NCBI GenBank assembly: GCA_947568835.1
Contig: OX387610.1
Span: forward strand, 3,978,501-4,042,500
DNA length: 64,000 nucleotides
Direction: 5' to 3'
DNA from: Protonemura montana
Lineage: Eukaryota > Arthropoda > Insecta > Plecoptera > Nemouridae
Translations under genes and position numbers: made by a program
Notes under the pieces: generated by a model
What the model saw: the letters and a program-made list of their open reading frames with translations, nothing else
What the model was told of the DNA's origin: nothing
The model's database searches: none
Part shown: positions 1-9,500 of the stretch, in pieces
How positions within the stretch are numbered: position 1 is the first letter of the stretch
Layout: each line of letters begins with the position of its first letter

Positions 1-82
1 GATCACCAATCCAAGAATTTGTAACAAAGGAGGCTTCATCCCCCCCCCCCCCCCCCCCCTCCCCCCCCAGCACGGTGCCTAC

Positions 83-3000
83 GTTTTTGATCCTCTGCGC
101 CTCTGCTTCAGTCTGGTCAAGCGCGGCTCCGTTCATCGCTAGCTGTTGTTCGAGTGCGTCGCGACGATCGGCCAGGATGCGAGCTGCTCGCTCAACGTCC
201 GAGAGCTGCGATGAGATGCGATGAGCGCGTACAGTGAGCGATTCGTTGCGTTCTTGCTCCTTGCTCGTGCCGCGCCGCACTGAGTCGATGTCGTAGCCCG
301 TCGTCTGGAGGGACACTCGCACCTCACTACAATCAAACGCGACCACAGACGAGGCTTTAAGAAAAACTATTTGAAATGGGTTTTTCTTAAAACTTGTGCT
401 AAGGATAAATCAAGTAGACATGAGCCTAAAAACAATCATACAGACGAGGCTTATTTACGTAAAATTTTACACGCGAAAGTTGTTTTATGATTAGGAACAC
501 TAACTCAACAATTGTTGCCGTCATAGTTTCTCACGCATTCACCGATGCCATAAGACCAGCATCATAGAGACCATTTTCAAACAACTGCGTCGTTAAACAC
601 AGGAAAATAATCGTTTGCAAAATATAATTTAAGAAAATCAACCTTAGAGTTGGCGTGTTGGAAACATCGGTCCTCGTGAGATCACGGAGGTTAAGCAACA
701 TGTGAGGGACACCAAGCCGGTGATTCCTCAACACTTTGCTCAAATCAGCACTTCGGCTCACACAAATACTATGTAATTGTACGCAGCATTAAATAAGTAA
801 ATACTGTTTCTTTTTACTTTTTAACATAGGCAACAAAATGAATTCAATTTTTATTTTCTCATGATTTTTTTTAACTTATAACTAACTCACATTTTACCAT
901 TTTGCAATGAAGTTTTAATTTCTTCGTTACCATGAACAGGTCGTTAGCCCAAACGTTGTGGATAGATTTTTTTGACGTAGGGTACTTTGTGTAACTAAAA
1001 TTATAGACGACACAGATTTTAGAAGTTTGGGGAACACTTGGCTGGAGCAACACCCCTGCGACAGGTGAAGATCGAGGCTCGAGTCCCCGTTCAAGCATCG
1101 ATTATTGTAGGTTATTAGAATCAGCACTCACCCAAGCTCAGCCTGCACTGCAGCATAACGCTTGTCTCTTCTATTGGTTGCTATGACAACGTTGTTCCAG
1201 GCCTGCAGCAGCCGCAGTTGCTCTCGGTTGAGCACTTCAAGGTCGGAGCTAGCATCCGCCAGAGTCTGACAGAGTTCATCTCGTTGTTCCTCCTTCGCAC
1301 GGAACTGTCCGGCCTGCGTGACCATACGTTCCTCCAGCGAAGTCACCTCCTGACTCAGTCTGTACAACAGCATGTCCTGCAACAACAGTAATTGAGATCA
1401 GATGCTGAGATCGCCTGACAGAGCTTCTCAATTCTGCTATCTTATGTTACCACGGGTATATCATGGCCTAGCATAGGAGGTTCAATGGTAGATTCAACGT
1501 TTGGTAGCCATGGAGATGCTGAGATCGCCTGACAGAGCTTCTCAATTCTGCTATCTTATGTTATCACGGGTATATCATAGCCTAGCATTGGAGGTTCAAT
1601 TGTAGATTCAACGTTTGGTAGCCATGGAGATGCTGAGATCACCTGACCTACGTGTAGAAATTCGTAGTGTGCGAGTAATATTATAAGCTCTTACTTTCAC
1701 AACACATCCTTCAGCAATTACCTAAGACTTTTACTTTCTTCATCCCTTTTCCATTCATAACACCGTCCCATTCCACTCTTCTACGCTTCTTTTTATAACT
1801 GTAATTCCTAATGTCATCATAAATGTACGTTAGTACAAGCTTTTACCAGTGAGTGGTGGATGGAAGAAAAGCCAGGAAGTAAATATGTATAACTGAACCG
1901 GGATACGAACATTGGACCTTCAGATTGCCAGGCCTGTGCTATAGTAACTGAGCTATCTGGACAAATAGGTATCCACTCTGACTTTGTGGAATATTGGGGT
2001 CCCATATGTAATGTTGTATGCATCATCGAAGTTTGCTAATTCTCTACGCACCTGTTTCCTCTTCTCCATCGCTAGTAGCTTCTGTTCGATGCGAGTCTTC
2101 TCAGAGACCCGTTGCGAGACAGCGAGCTCAGACTCGGCCTCCTCCGTGAACGACTTGATTTGCCGCTCAACATCGGTCAGGGCGGCGATCTCGGAACGCA
2201 TCTCGGAAGCTAGAACCAAGGACAAGACGAGGCTGGATAAGAGACGGAAGGGACACACGGACCTTGCAGTCAAGACAGACCTGTTTCGCAGGTGGCTTTA
2301 AAAGGTCACGGAAAATCAATTAAGTTTTCCTGACGTAAAGTACCGTGTAAGTAATTGCTCTAACCCTTGAAGAAGTAACTAGTACATGTTACGATACGTC
2401 GGGAAATTTAGTTGTCCTTTACTTAGCATTCAAAACCCAGTTCAAATAGTTTTTCTTAAAACTAGTGCTAAGGATAAATCAAGTAGACATGAGTCTAAAA
2501 ACCGCTATGTAAGTTTTTTTTTTTCTTTTTTGCATTTTTGTTCGTGCTCTAGCAGTCAAACGCCTGCTGCGATTTGAACAAATTTTGCAGAGCACATTTT
2601 TGTGCTTACAACTTAGACCCCCTGCAACTTTCAGAAAAATCGGTCAAAAAGCTTAGTAAAAAATGTATTTATAAACATTTTTAGATTTTGTAGAAACTTT
2701 CCGAAGTAGTATCGCCCAAGGTATTTGATATTTTTTCACCAAACTTTGCAAAGACGTGAAATACTTCAAAATTAAAAAGTTTTTGGGCCTGTGCATGTCC
2801 TTTCTTCTCTGTTATTCACACATTTCTGACATGATTTTGTGAAATTTGGCTGTCTTGCTTTGATCTAAATAATGGATCAAGTTCAAGGAAGTAAAAAATA
2901 TGCCAAAATCAGCAGTTAGGAATTTTTGTAAATGAAACATAAATTCAATATTGCAACAAAATATTTAAAAAAATTAAATTGGTACTGCCCCCCTTCCATT

Positions 3001-4999
3001 AGCTAAAAATCCCAGTGTTTTTACTGAATTGGTAATCACTACAGAACTGACAGGAACTGTCAACCGACCGTTCTTCGTGGCCGTGTTGAGTTTCTCTTCT
3101 TCCGAGCGATGTTCCTGCCTCGACTCTTGCACGGCGCTGTCCAACTCCTGCTGCAAAACAAGCAGCGAGGAAAGCTGCGTGCGGAAGTCGGCCAACGCGT
3201 TGTTTTGTCGAGTCACCTCGTTCCCCGTGCTAAACAGCATGCCCCCGAGCTCTTCTCGTTCCTTCTGCTTCAGCTTCATCCCGGATTCCTGGACATTCGT
3301 TCATTTCCATGATTTCCAAACTACGATTTCAACTCCTCATATGATTTTTGGGACTTCGGTATTTTTTTAGCCAGGGCCTTAGCGCTATTCCTTTAAACAG
3401 AAATAGGTTTCGTGTGTTGAGCAAAGTCGAATCATGTTCGAATGGTGGGTTTTAAGATTGGTTATGTATTTTGTGAAACATTGGCAAAACAATTTGATTT
3501 TGTAACGATTACGATGCAAACAAAATCTCGACAGTGTTCTAATACCAATTTTTGGGTTTTTTGACTTTGATTTTGACTTTGTATTTGATTTTTGAATCAG
3601 TCTCTTCTCTCTAGTGACAAAGGCAAAAGCCGAAAAGTTAAACAAAGAATCTCCACTATCTCGGCCTGCCACTCCCGCTCAGTAAGTTCCGTAATCTCCA
3701 TTTACTTTCTCAATTAACATACTCGTTATCCCAGCCCTTGGGCATATTACAAATCAACCATTATGCATTTTGTGTTTGTTTATCATTAATGCACCTCCTA
3801 TTCCTGAACCCAAAACAAGTACGGGTTCCTAAACGAGCAGTTTTTCACTTAAAAACTCCTCCTGAGTCCAGAATCGTCAAAAATATGTTTGTCTGGATTT
3901 AAGTGCCACGATACCCAAAGATTTCTCTAAGTTATTTAATTCTACTGAAGACTTACCACCTAAACAAAACCCCAATTTACAGCTCTTTTAGAGATAGTGA
4001 CCTAAAGTTCACCCATAATGGAGGACCAAAAAGAGACCCAAACAATTGTTTATAATGCTTGTGGTAGGTGGAATATGCTATCGGTGCTCGTTACTCTAAT
4101 AATGGATGAGAGTCTTCAATATTGCTTTATTGAGCTCACCTCAACAAAAACAAGGAAAATATGGAACTGAAGTTAGACTACTCCGGGAAAGAATGGCAGA
4201 CATACATTTTTAGCATTACATAACACTCGTTCAAGGTAATTTTCTTCAAAATAAAATCATTTCTAGAGTTCCTGCAGGAGGCACGTGAAGTAAGAAAACC
4301 CTTTAAAATGGGCTGCAGAAGGATAAATGTTTTTAAAAATTCCTGGTGTCATTTGCCGTCATACTAAAATCCTACTATTAAGCAGAAATCTATAAATTAA
4401 AACCTTACCAATTCTAATACTTCCTCAGCAAGCCGCGTATTCTGGCGTTCAAGATGAATTTTTAGTGATACTTGAAACCTTTTCATCAGCGGATGGTCGT
4501 GTTCAAGAACGATGGGTTCGTCGCCACCACCTTGACGCTGCCATTTGGACAATGTCCGTAATGGGGGGTTTTCTCCTTCATCACCTTTCGACATATCGGC
4601 TGGTGATGAAGACCCAACATACGGAGTTGAACTCTGAGTAGAGTCTGAACGCATCTCCATTTCGAAGCGCTGTCTAGTTTAACCTTTAAGCCTAATAAAA
4701 ATAAAATAAATTCCTTAGGAGCCAGCTGAAATATTACTATCAAGAATTACAATTTTGTTATTCGTTCTGTACTAGCGTCATCTCTCAGCAAATTTAGCTT
4801 CGCAACGAGCAATCTAGTTGGTGAAAATAATACATCGTTTACAGCGGTTGCCAGGGTGACAACCATGTCACGTCCACGAGTCTTTGCGTCCATGCTCTTT
4901 GGTCCATGCATAAACAACACATGGTCACAGCCTTGTAGTGAATTTGTCCGTTGCCTGTGAATACGGGAATGAATTAAAAAAGGCGCTTACAGACGCCAT
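83..4999 (-). CDS. CCDC40: CCDC40-like axonemal coiled-coil protein, N-terminal part (continues beyond the left edge)
   Basis: CCDC40 with CCDC39 forms the 96-nm molecular ruler that places inner dynein arms and radial spokes on motile cilia and sperm flagella. Exons on the minus strand: 4999-4991 (ATG GCG TCT then GTAAGC), 4669-4409, 3288-3069, 2209-2052, 1376-1132 and 326-83; all junction phases agree and give 379 codons. The family signature HPLMKRFQ lies near residue 62, followed by a run of heptad-like Glu/Lys/Gln/Leu segments (KEREELGGML, KRKQ-DMLLYRLSQEV, KEQERNESL) that match vertebrate CCDC40 in order. The six exons join without a gap against the family, so no exon is missing between them. 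The donor after exon 3 (GTCGGT) and the last one (GTAGGC) are weak. The tiny first exon is inferred; otherwise translation could begin at the ATG at 4660, which has an in-frame TAA upstream in intron sequence. The C-terminal two thirds lie outside the window. Confidence 0.85.
345..1110 (+). repeat. Repeat cluster in CCDC40 intron: hammerhead-like repeat end, 5S-SINE pieces, tRNA-like unit
   Basis: Intron between CCDC40 exons 5 and 6. Bases 345-440 match the outer part of the repeat family that carries the CGACGTTTCG core at 18.3 kb. Bases 531-610 match the tail of the 5S-derived SINE (ATTCACCGATGCCAT then CGTCGTTAAACAC) and 650-715 match its 5S-like head (GAGATCACGGAGGTTAAGCA), so tail and head are in reversed order. 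Bases about 1026-1098 are a tRNA-like unit, ending in GAGTCCCCGTTCAAGCATCG. Confidence 0.6.
1403..1650 (+). repeat. 114-bp dispersed unit, about two tandem copies
   Basis: Two consecutive near-identical units start with ATGCTGAGATCGCCTGACAG and contain TATCATGGCCTAGCATAGGA and a GGTAGCCATGG end. The same unit recurs at 14.84-15.05, 27.64-28.04 and 59.44-59.56 kb. It lies in the CCDC40 intron between exons 4 and 5. Confidence 0.8.
1893..1966 (-). repeat. tRNA-derived SINE head (second tRNA-like type)
   Basis: Read on the minus strand it has a pol III A-box-like TAGCTCAGTTAC and, about 35 bases later, a B-box-like TGTTCGTATCC, as in a tRNA. The acceptor ends do not pair well and it lies inside a CCDC40 intron next to exon 4, so it is called a SINE head and not a working tRNA gene. 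Confidence 0.5.
2355..2505 (+). repeat. Copy of the hammerhead-like palindromic repeat family (single arm)
   Basis: Contains CTTGAAGAAGTAACTAGTAC, then TGTTACGATACGTCGGGAAA and the flank CCCAGTTCAAATAG. This is one arm of the palindrome seen whole at 18278-18471. The core GAAA is mutated to GATA here. Confidence 0.7.
2506..3060. other. CCDC40 intron, AT-rich, no recognised element
   Basis: The stretch between the repeat copy and exon 3 is AT-rich with long T and A runs. I see no open frame, tRNA-like box or clear repeat in it. Confidence 0.5.
3300..4400. other. CCDC40 intron 2, no recognised element
   Basis: The largest CCDC40 intron in the window. A Lys/Ser-rich minus-strand frame at 3385-3672 lacks credible splice sites, and the flanking exons already join without a gap against the protein family, so it is treated as intron. 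Nothing else stands out. Confidence 0.5.
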
Positions 5000-5301
5000 C
5001 TTGTCCCTCACTTCACTTAATAGACAAGTCAGCTTCCGACGCCGACTGTGAGTTTCTGTGCGGTTTCTGCGGCATATCTCGTTGTGGGTAGGAATATCTG
5101 CGGCTCGTAGCATCTACCTTGTTTCTTAAAAGCTTTCGTGGATACTATTTCACTGATAACAGAGGTGAGGCCTGTTCTGTAAATCACAAATAACAAACGG
5201 CAAATATATGCTCGCAACATTCTGATTAGCGGTGCCTACCAAAACTAACAGACCTCTTTGTGGCGCCAATCCCAGTTTCATCAGTGAGGAACTCATTATC
5301 A
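5000..5301. promoter_or_regulatory. Shared head-to-head promoter interval, CCDC40 / HP1
   Basis: Only 302 bases separate the inferred CCDC40 ATG (minus, 4999) from a possible upstream HP1 ATG (plus, 5302), or 426 bases to the main HP1 ATG. The CCDC40 start lies in an AAGATGGCG context, a motif seen at many TATA-less promoters. No TATA box is obvious on either strand. A bidirectional promoter is inferred from layout only. Confidence 0.5.
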
Positions 5302-5425
5302 ATGGCAGCAATGCCAAGTACCGTAGTAAGTTATTGTAGGTTAGGACGGGGTAAATAAAATGTTGACAAGTCCTTGTTTTCTGACTGGTCTAATTTTATA
5401 ATTCTCTCCTTACTAGGCTTCAGGG

Positions 5426-5992
5426 ATGGCATCGAAAGGAAAAGGTGAAAGCTCTGGCCCAGAATCGGAAGGCGAGGAATTCTCCGTTGAGAAGATCCTA
5501 GACAGGCGAATGAACAAAGGAAAGGTTGAATATTTCCTAAAATGGAAAGGATATGCCATGGAAGACAACACATGGGAGCCCGAAGAAAATTTAGATTGTC
5601 CTGATCTGATTGCTCTCTTCGAAGAAAATCGCAAAAAGAAGGAGGCAGAAAAAAAAGGCAAGGATGACGGTGGTAGGAAACGAAAACTATCTGGTAACAT
5701 ATCTGAAGACAGTACATCTAAGAAGTCTTCAAACTCTGCTCCAAAGAAGAAGCCTGATGAAGAAAAGGATAAGAGACCCCAGGGCTTTGAAAGAAACCTG
5801 GAACCAGAGAGAATAATCGGTGCCACTGATTCGAGCGGTGAGCTCATGTTCTTAATGAAATGGAAAGGTACAGACGAGGCAGATTTGGTTCCTGCAAGGC
5901 TGGCGAACAGCAAATGCCCACAGATCGTAATCTCTTTTTATGAAGAGAGGTTGACGTGGCACACTCCGCTGCCAGAGGAAGGAGCTGCTTAA
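5426..5992 (+). CDS. CBX: Heterochromatin protein 1 / chromobox (CBX1/3/5 type)
   Basis: Binds methylated lysine 9 of histone H3 and dimerises through its chromoshadow domain to compact chromatin. The 188-aa frame has the standard order: acidic N-tail; chromodomain about 18-70 ([34 protein letters not shown]); a basic hinge with the nuclear-signal-like RKRKLS at 84-89; and a chromoshadow domain about 120-180 ([35 protein letters not shown]). The aromatic cage would be F19, W40 and Y43; the first is Tyr in most HP1 proteins. The body has no intron. An in-frame TAG precedes the ATG, but it sits at a likely splice acceptor (CTAG at 5413-5416). With a donor GTAAGT at 5326, a 24-base exon starting at ATG 5302 would read in frame and add 11 residues before GMASKGKG, so the true start is open. 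It could be a retrocopy that is still intact. Confidence 0.95.
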   Translation: MASKGKGESSGPESEGEEFSVEKILDRRMNKGKVEYFLKWKGYAMEDNTWEPEENLDCPDLIALFEENRKKKEAEKKGKDDGGRKRKLSGNISEDSTSKKSSNSAPKKKPDEEKDKRPQGFERNLEPERIIGATDSSGELMFLMKWKGTDEADLVPARLANSKCPQIVISFYEERLTWHTPLPEEGAA

Positions 5993-6312
5993 ACATCTAC
6001 GAATCTAACCCATCATAAAAACTATCAACAAATGACAAACAAACATGTCTTACTTTAAAAAATCTCAAAGGTTTTAACTGCTGTGGTTTTCGTTCTACAT
6101 ATATAATACCGACACTGCGAAACAAAATCAGTTCAAGTTGTATTCGAACTGCTAGGGTCTCTGAGAAGTAAATACATTATATTAGGTCAGTTATTATTAT
6201 TTTTTTTACATTACTTCGGTCTTAGGCCCACCTATGTGACGTAATGTTTTGCACAAGATGAGAATGTTGTGCATTTAATTAGTTTGGCTCGTCATGTACC
6301 GTAGAACAAATC

Positions 6313-6318
6313 AATAAA
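6313..6318 (+). terminator. HP1 polyadenylation signal
   Basis: AATAAA lies about 320 bases after the HP1 stop. The 3' UTR from 5993 is AT-rich with no other features. It faces the minus-strand YARS2 signals at 6344-6359. Confidence 0.7.
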
Positions 6319-6343
6319 GATCTTAGATTTTTGTTTTGATATT

Positions 6344-6359
6344 TTTATTTTATTTTATT
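6344..6359 (-). terminator. YARS2 polyadenylation signals
   Basis: Three overlapping minus-strand AATAAA hexamers (TTTATT on the plus strand) lie about 230 bases after the YARS2 stop. They abut the HP1 signal, so the two convergent transcripts end within tens of bases of each other. Confidence 0.6.
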
Positions 6360-6587
6360 ATGATTGCTTACTATGGTGGGTGTCTGTATACCACACACAA
6401 TCAAACTACTGTTGTTAGTTGATGATAAACATAGGAAAATGGTAATATTAGTTACCATTTTCAATGCAAAATACCACAAAATGTTTTAAAACCAGCTACA
6501 ACAACTCTCATAACATTCTTGGTTCTGGTAGTGAATGGTACAAGGTTGTTGTAAATCTTCTAGCCCAAGCTTCTTAGAGAGGTGTTG

Positions 6588-9500
6588 CTAAACCCACTTT
6601 ACGATTGTATAATTTTTCTTGCCGACGCGAACTAGAGAAACGTTGTTGGGCATTATGTGCGCTGCTGGCGTTAAAACCTCTTCGATGTTGGTAACGCGTT
6701 GCTGGTTTATATAAAAGCCGCCCGCTTTTATGATTCGGACTGCGTCATCTAGAAAAGTCATTTGGTTGTGTAAGAAATAGCCAAGAATGGCTTAAACCTT
6801 TTACATAGAGCTTTTAATTTTCATATAGGATAACTTCCAATAAGTGTAATTATATGTAAGCCCCAAATATTTGATGTCTGTGCGTTTCCACATATTCATT
6901 AAGTAAACTACCCATTAGTTCATTCATCCATCTAGCTGGCAATTGTAAAGCTGGCATAATAACAATTAAATGTAAGTTATATTATGTGCTGTACTGACTA
7001 CTGATTATATTCAGTTAACTAGAGAATGTGTACGTGATTTCTTAAGCCTCCGATGATCCGTTACCGCTTCTCCTATTTCGACTGAGGTGCACTATTCGGT
7101 GTTTTTGCTAATAACAACCTAACCATAACCGAGAGAACTAGGAAAACAAATTTGTTCGATATCTGTAGCACGGCTAAACCCCTCAGTCACGTCCCATGAA
7201 AAGTAAGTGAAGGTAGCTTGACATTAAGTTGACATTTCTTAAAAAGTCTCAATCTGTTCCCAAAGAAAACGATCCTACATTTGATCTTTGTCGAATCTAC
7301 AGACAGTTGCAATGGTCCCATTCAATATGATAATAATAAGCAGTGTCCTATGTTAGCATGGTCACTTAAGCCTCATGAATAATATTCATCCATTAGGATG
7401 AAATCTTATTTAAATTGCAAACGCTTGCAATGCGCGGGGTATTTTATTATTATCAACACTATAACCGTCTCAAAAATTGATGTCTAAACGGGGACATTTG
7501 ATCCCCGTTTGGGCATCAATTTTTGAGACGGTTATAGTGTTGATAATAATAACATTCATCCATCATCTGATATAAAGTTACAATATTGAAATAACTACTT
7601 TTTTGGTGTGGTACCATTATGATTTTCATGTATTCTCCTTTCTGCATGCCTGAGTGTAAAATATATATGGTATTTCCATCCTTTGTGGCCAAGACTACCA
7701 CAGATAAAGCTTGCACAGATATCCCATCCTAATGGGGCAAAATCAAAATTGAGCAGTAAGCCATAACACAATGTTGCCCTACATTGCCGCTACATTTTGG
7801 AATAGTCATTAGTGGTGCCACCGTTGAGTGTAGGTTATAGGTAGAGTTTCAACATCAATGTTACAGTCTCTGCGTGAAAGATGACTACCTTACCGACAAA
7901 AATGTAGAGTACCGGAACGTCACGTTAAGTGGAGCCACTGTCGTATGAAATTTAATTTCGATATTTTTTGTAGGTTACTCGCTTTTTAATATTGTTACGT
8001 GAATATCAATCATTGAGGTATACATTGATGGAGATTTTTTAAGCATGAAAAGTCTCAAAAGTGATTTAACCTACGAGAAATATCGAAATTAAAATTCATA
8101 CGACAGTGGTTCCACTTAACATGATGTACCGGAACTCTGCATTTTTGTCGGTAAGGTGGTAATTTGGCGGCCATCTTTCACGCAGAGACTGTAACATTGA
8201 CGTTGTTTCTCTACGTATAACCTACACTCAACGGTGCCACCTTAATGGAAGTCCAGAACATCGCAATACAGCACTAACATTTTTGTCAAAAAAGTCAAAA
8301 TAGTCAAAAATGGTCATTACTTTGGTTAGTGAAGCAGCCAGCTTGCATGGCCAGGTCCAGACTAGTGGTGCCCGGCTTGGGCAACAGCTGGCAGGTGTTT
8401 GCGCCTGAGAACACCTGGGCAAGGTCCCGGGCGCTCATCGCGGACAGCGCCTCCAGGCTTCCGCCGTACAGCGCATTGGACGCGCGTTGCGCAGACGCCA
8501 GGCCCTCGTCTACAAAAAACAGACGGGAATCCTAACAATTTCTCGACAAATGCACCATGCGGCACCAATTTTATTCTCCAGTAATTTCCACTCACTCTCT
8601 CGATTTCCTTCTTCACCACAACAAATATCCAGCCTCTTAGCAACTCTTTTATTACCCTTAATTGACAGAAATTGGTTATTTCGTCTAACTTTTTATTAGC
8701 ATGAAAGTTTGCAGTTTCAACGTGGGTTTTCGGGGCAGATTTTAGCTGATTTTTCTTATGTGATGAGGGGTGAGGGGTAGTTAGTTATATTGAGTTTATT
8801 GAGACAGCAAAGGGTGTGTTAAAAAAGAGAAGAAGGCATTATAGGAGCAATCTGTGTGTTTCAGGTAATTGTGCACCTGTAGTCTTCATTTTAATTGGTT
8901 AGTTTATTTCACGTACCTCCATGCACCAGCAGTGTGAGTTCTTCCGCTAACTTAATCTGCGCCCAACGCTCTTCTGGTTTAGCCTGCAAGAACCAGACGT
9001 CGTTAGCCGTACAATTAACCCCAAATCACATTATATATTGACAGTTAGCATGTTAGCATGTAAGTTCATTAGCATGTTAATGGAGGCAAGAGTTGGTTAC
9101 CTAAGAACCAATTTCACAAAATTTAAGCTAATCTTGGCTTACACTGGGATTAGGCTATTGGATATTCTTCAAATCAATTAAATGTTTGCAAATTAAGGTA
9201 GGAGGGACCCCCAGTACCGGCACGTAGCCTACATCTGTCGAAGACCAAGGGGACCACCGGCTTAACGTCCCTTCCGAAGGACGATACAACTCGAACAACA
9301 GGATTCCTCCACAAATTCATGCTGTCGAGAGGTTGATAAGCAAGGCGAGTGAAGTTGCTGTACTAACTTTCATCCCTCCAACCTCTCTCCTGAACAGAAC
9401 TGGTCATATGTATGATGGTCACCCATCCAATACCTGACCCAGCACAATGTCCCTTAACTTGGGTGATCTCATGAGAATCAGTGTTTACTTTATCTAACCT

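Noticed and set aside
3385-3700. Extra CCDC40 exon (frame containing ELTEREWQAEIVEI)
   Set aside because: Exons 2 and 3 already join in phase and without a gap against the family, and no pyrimidine tract precedes it.
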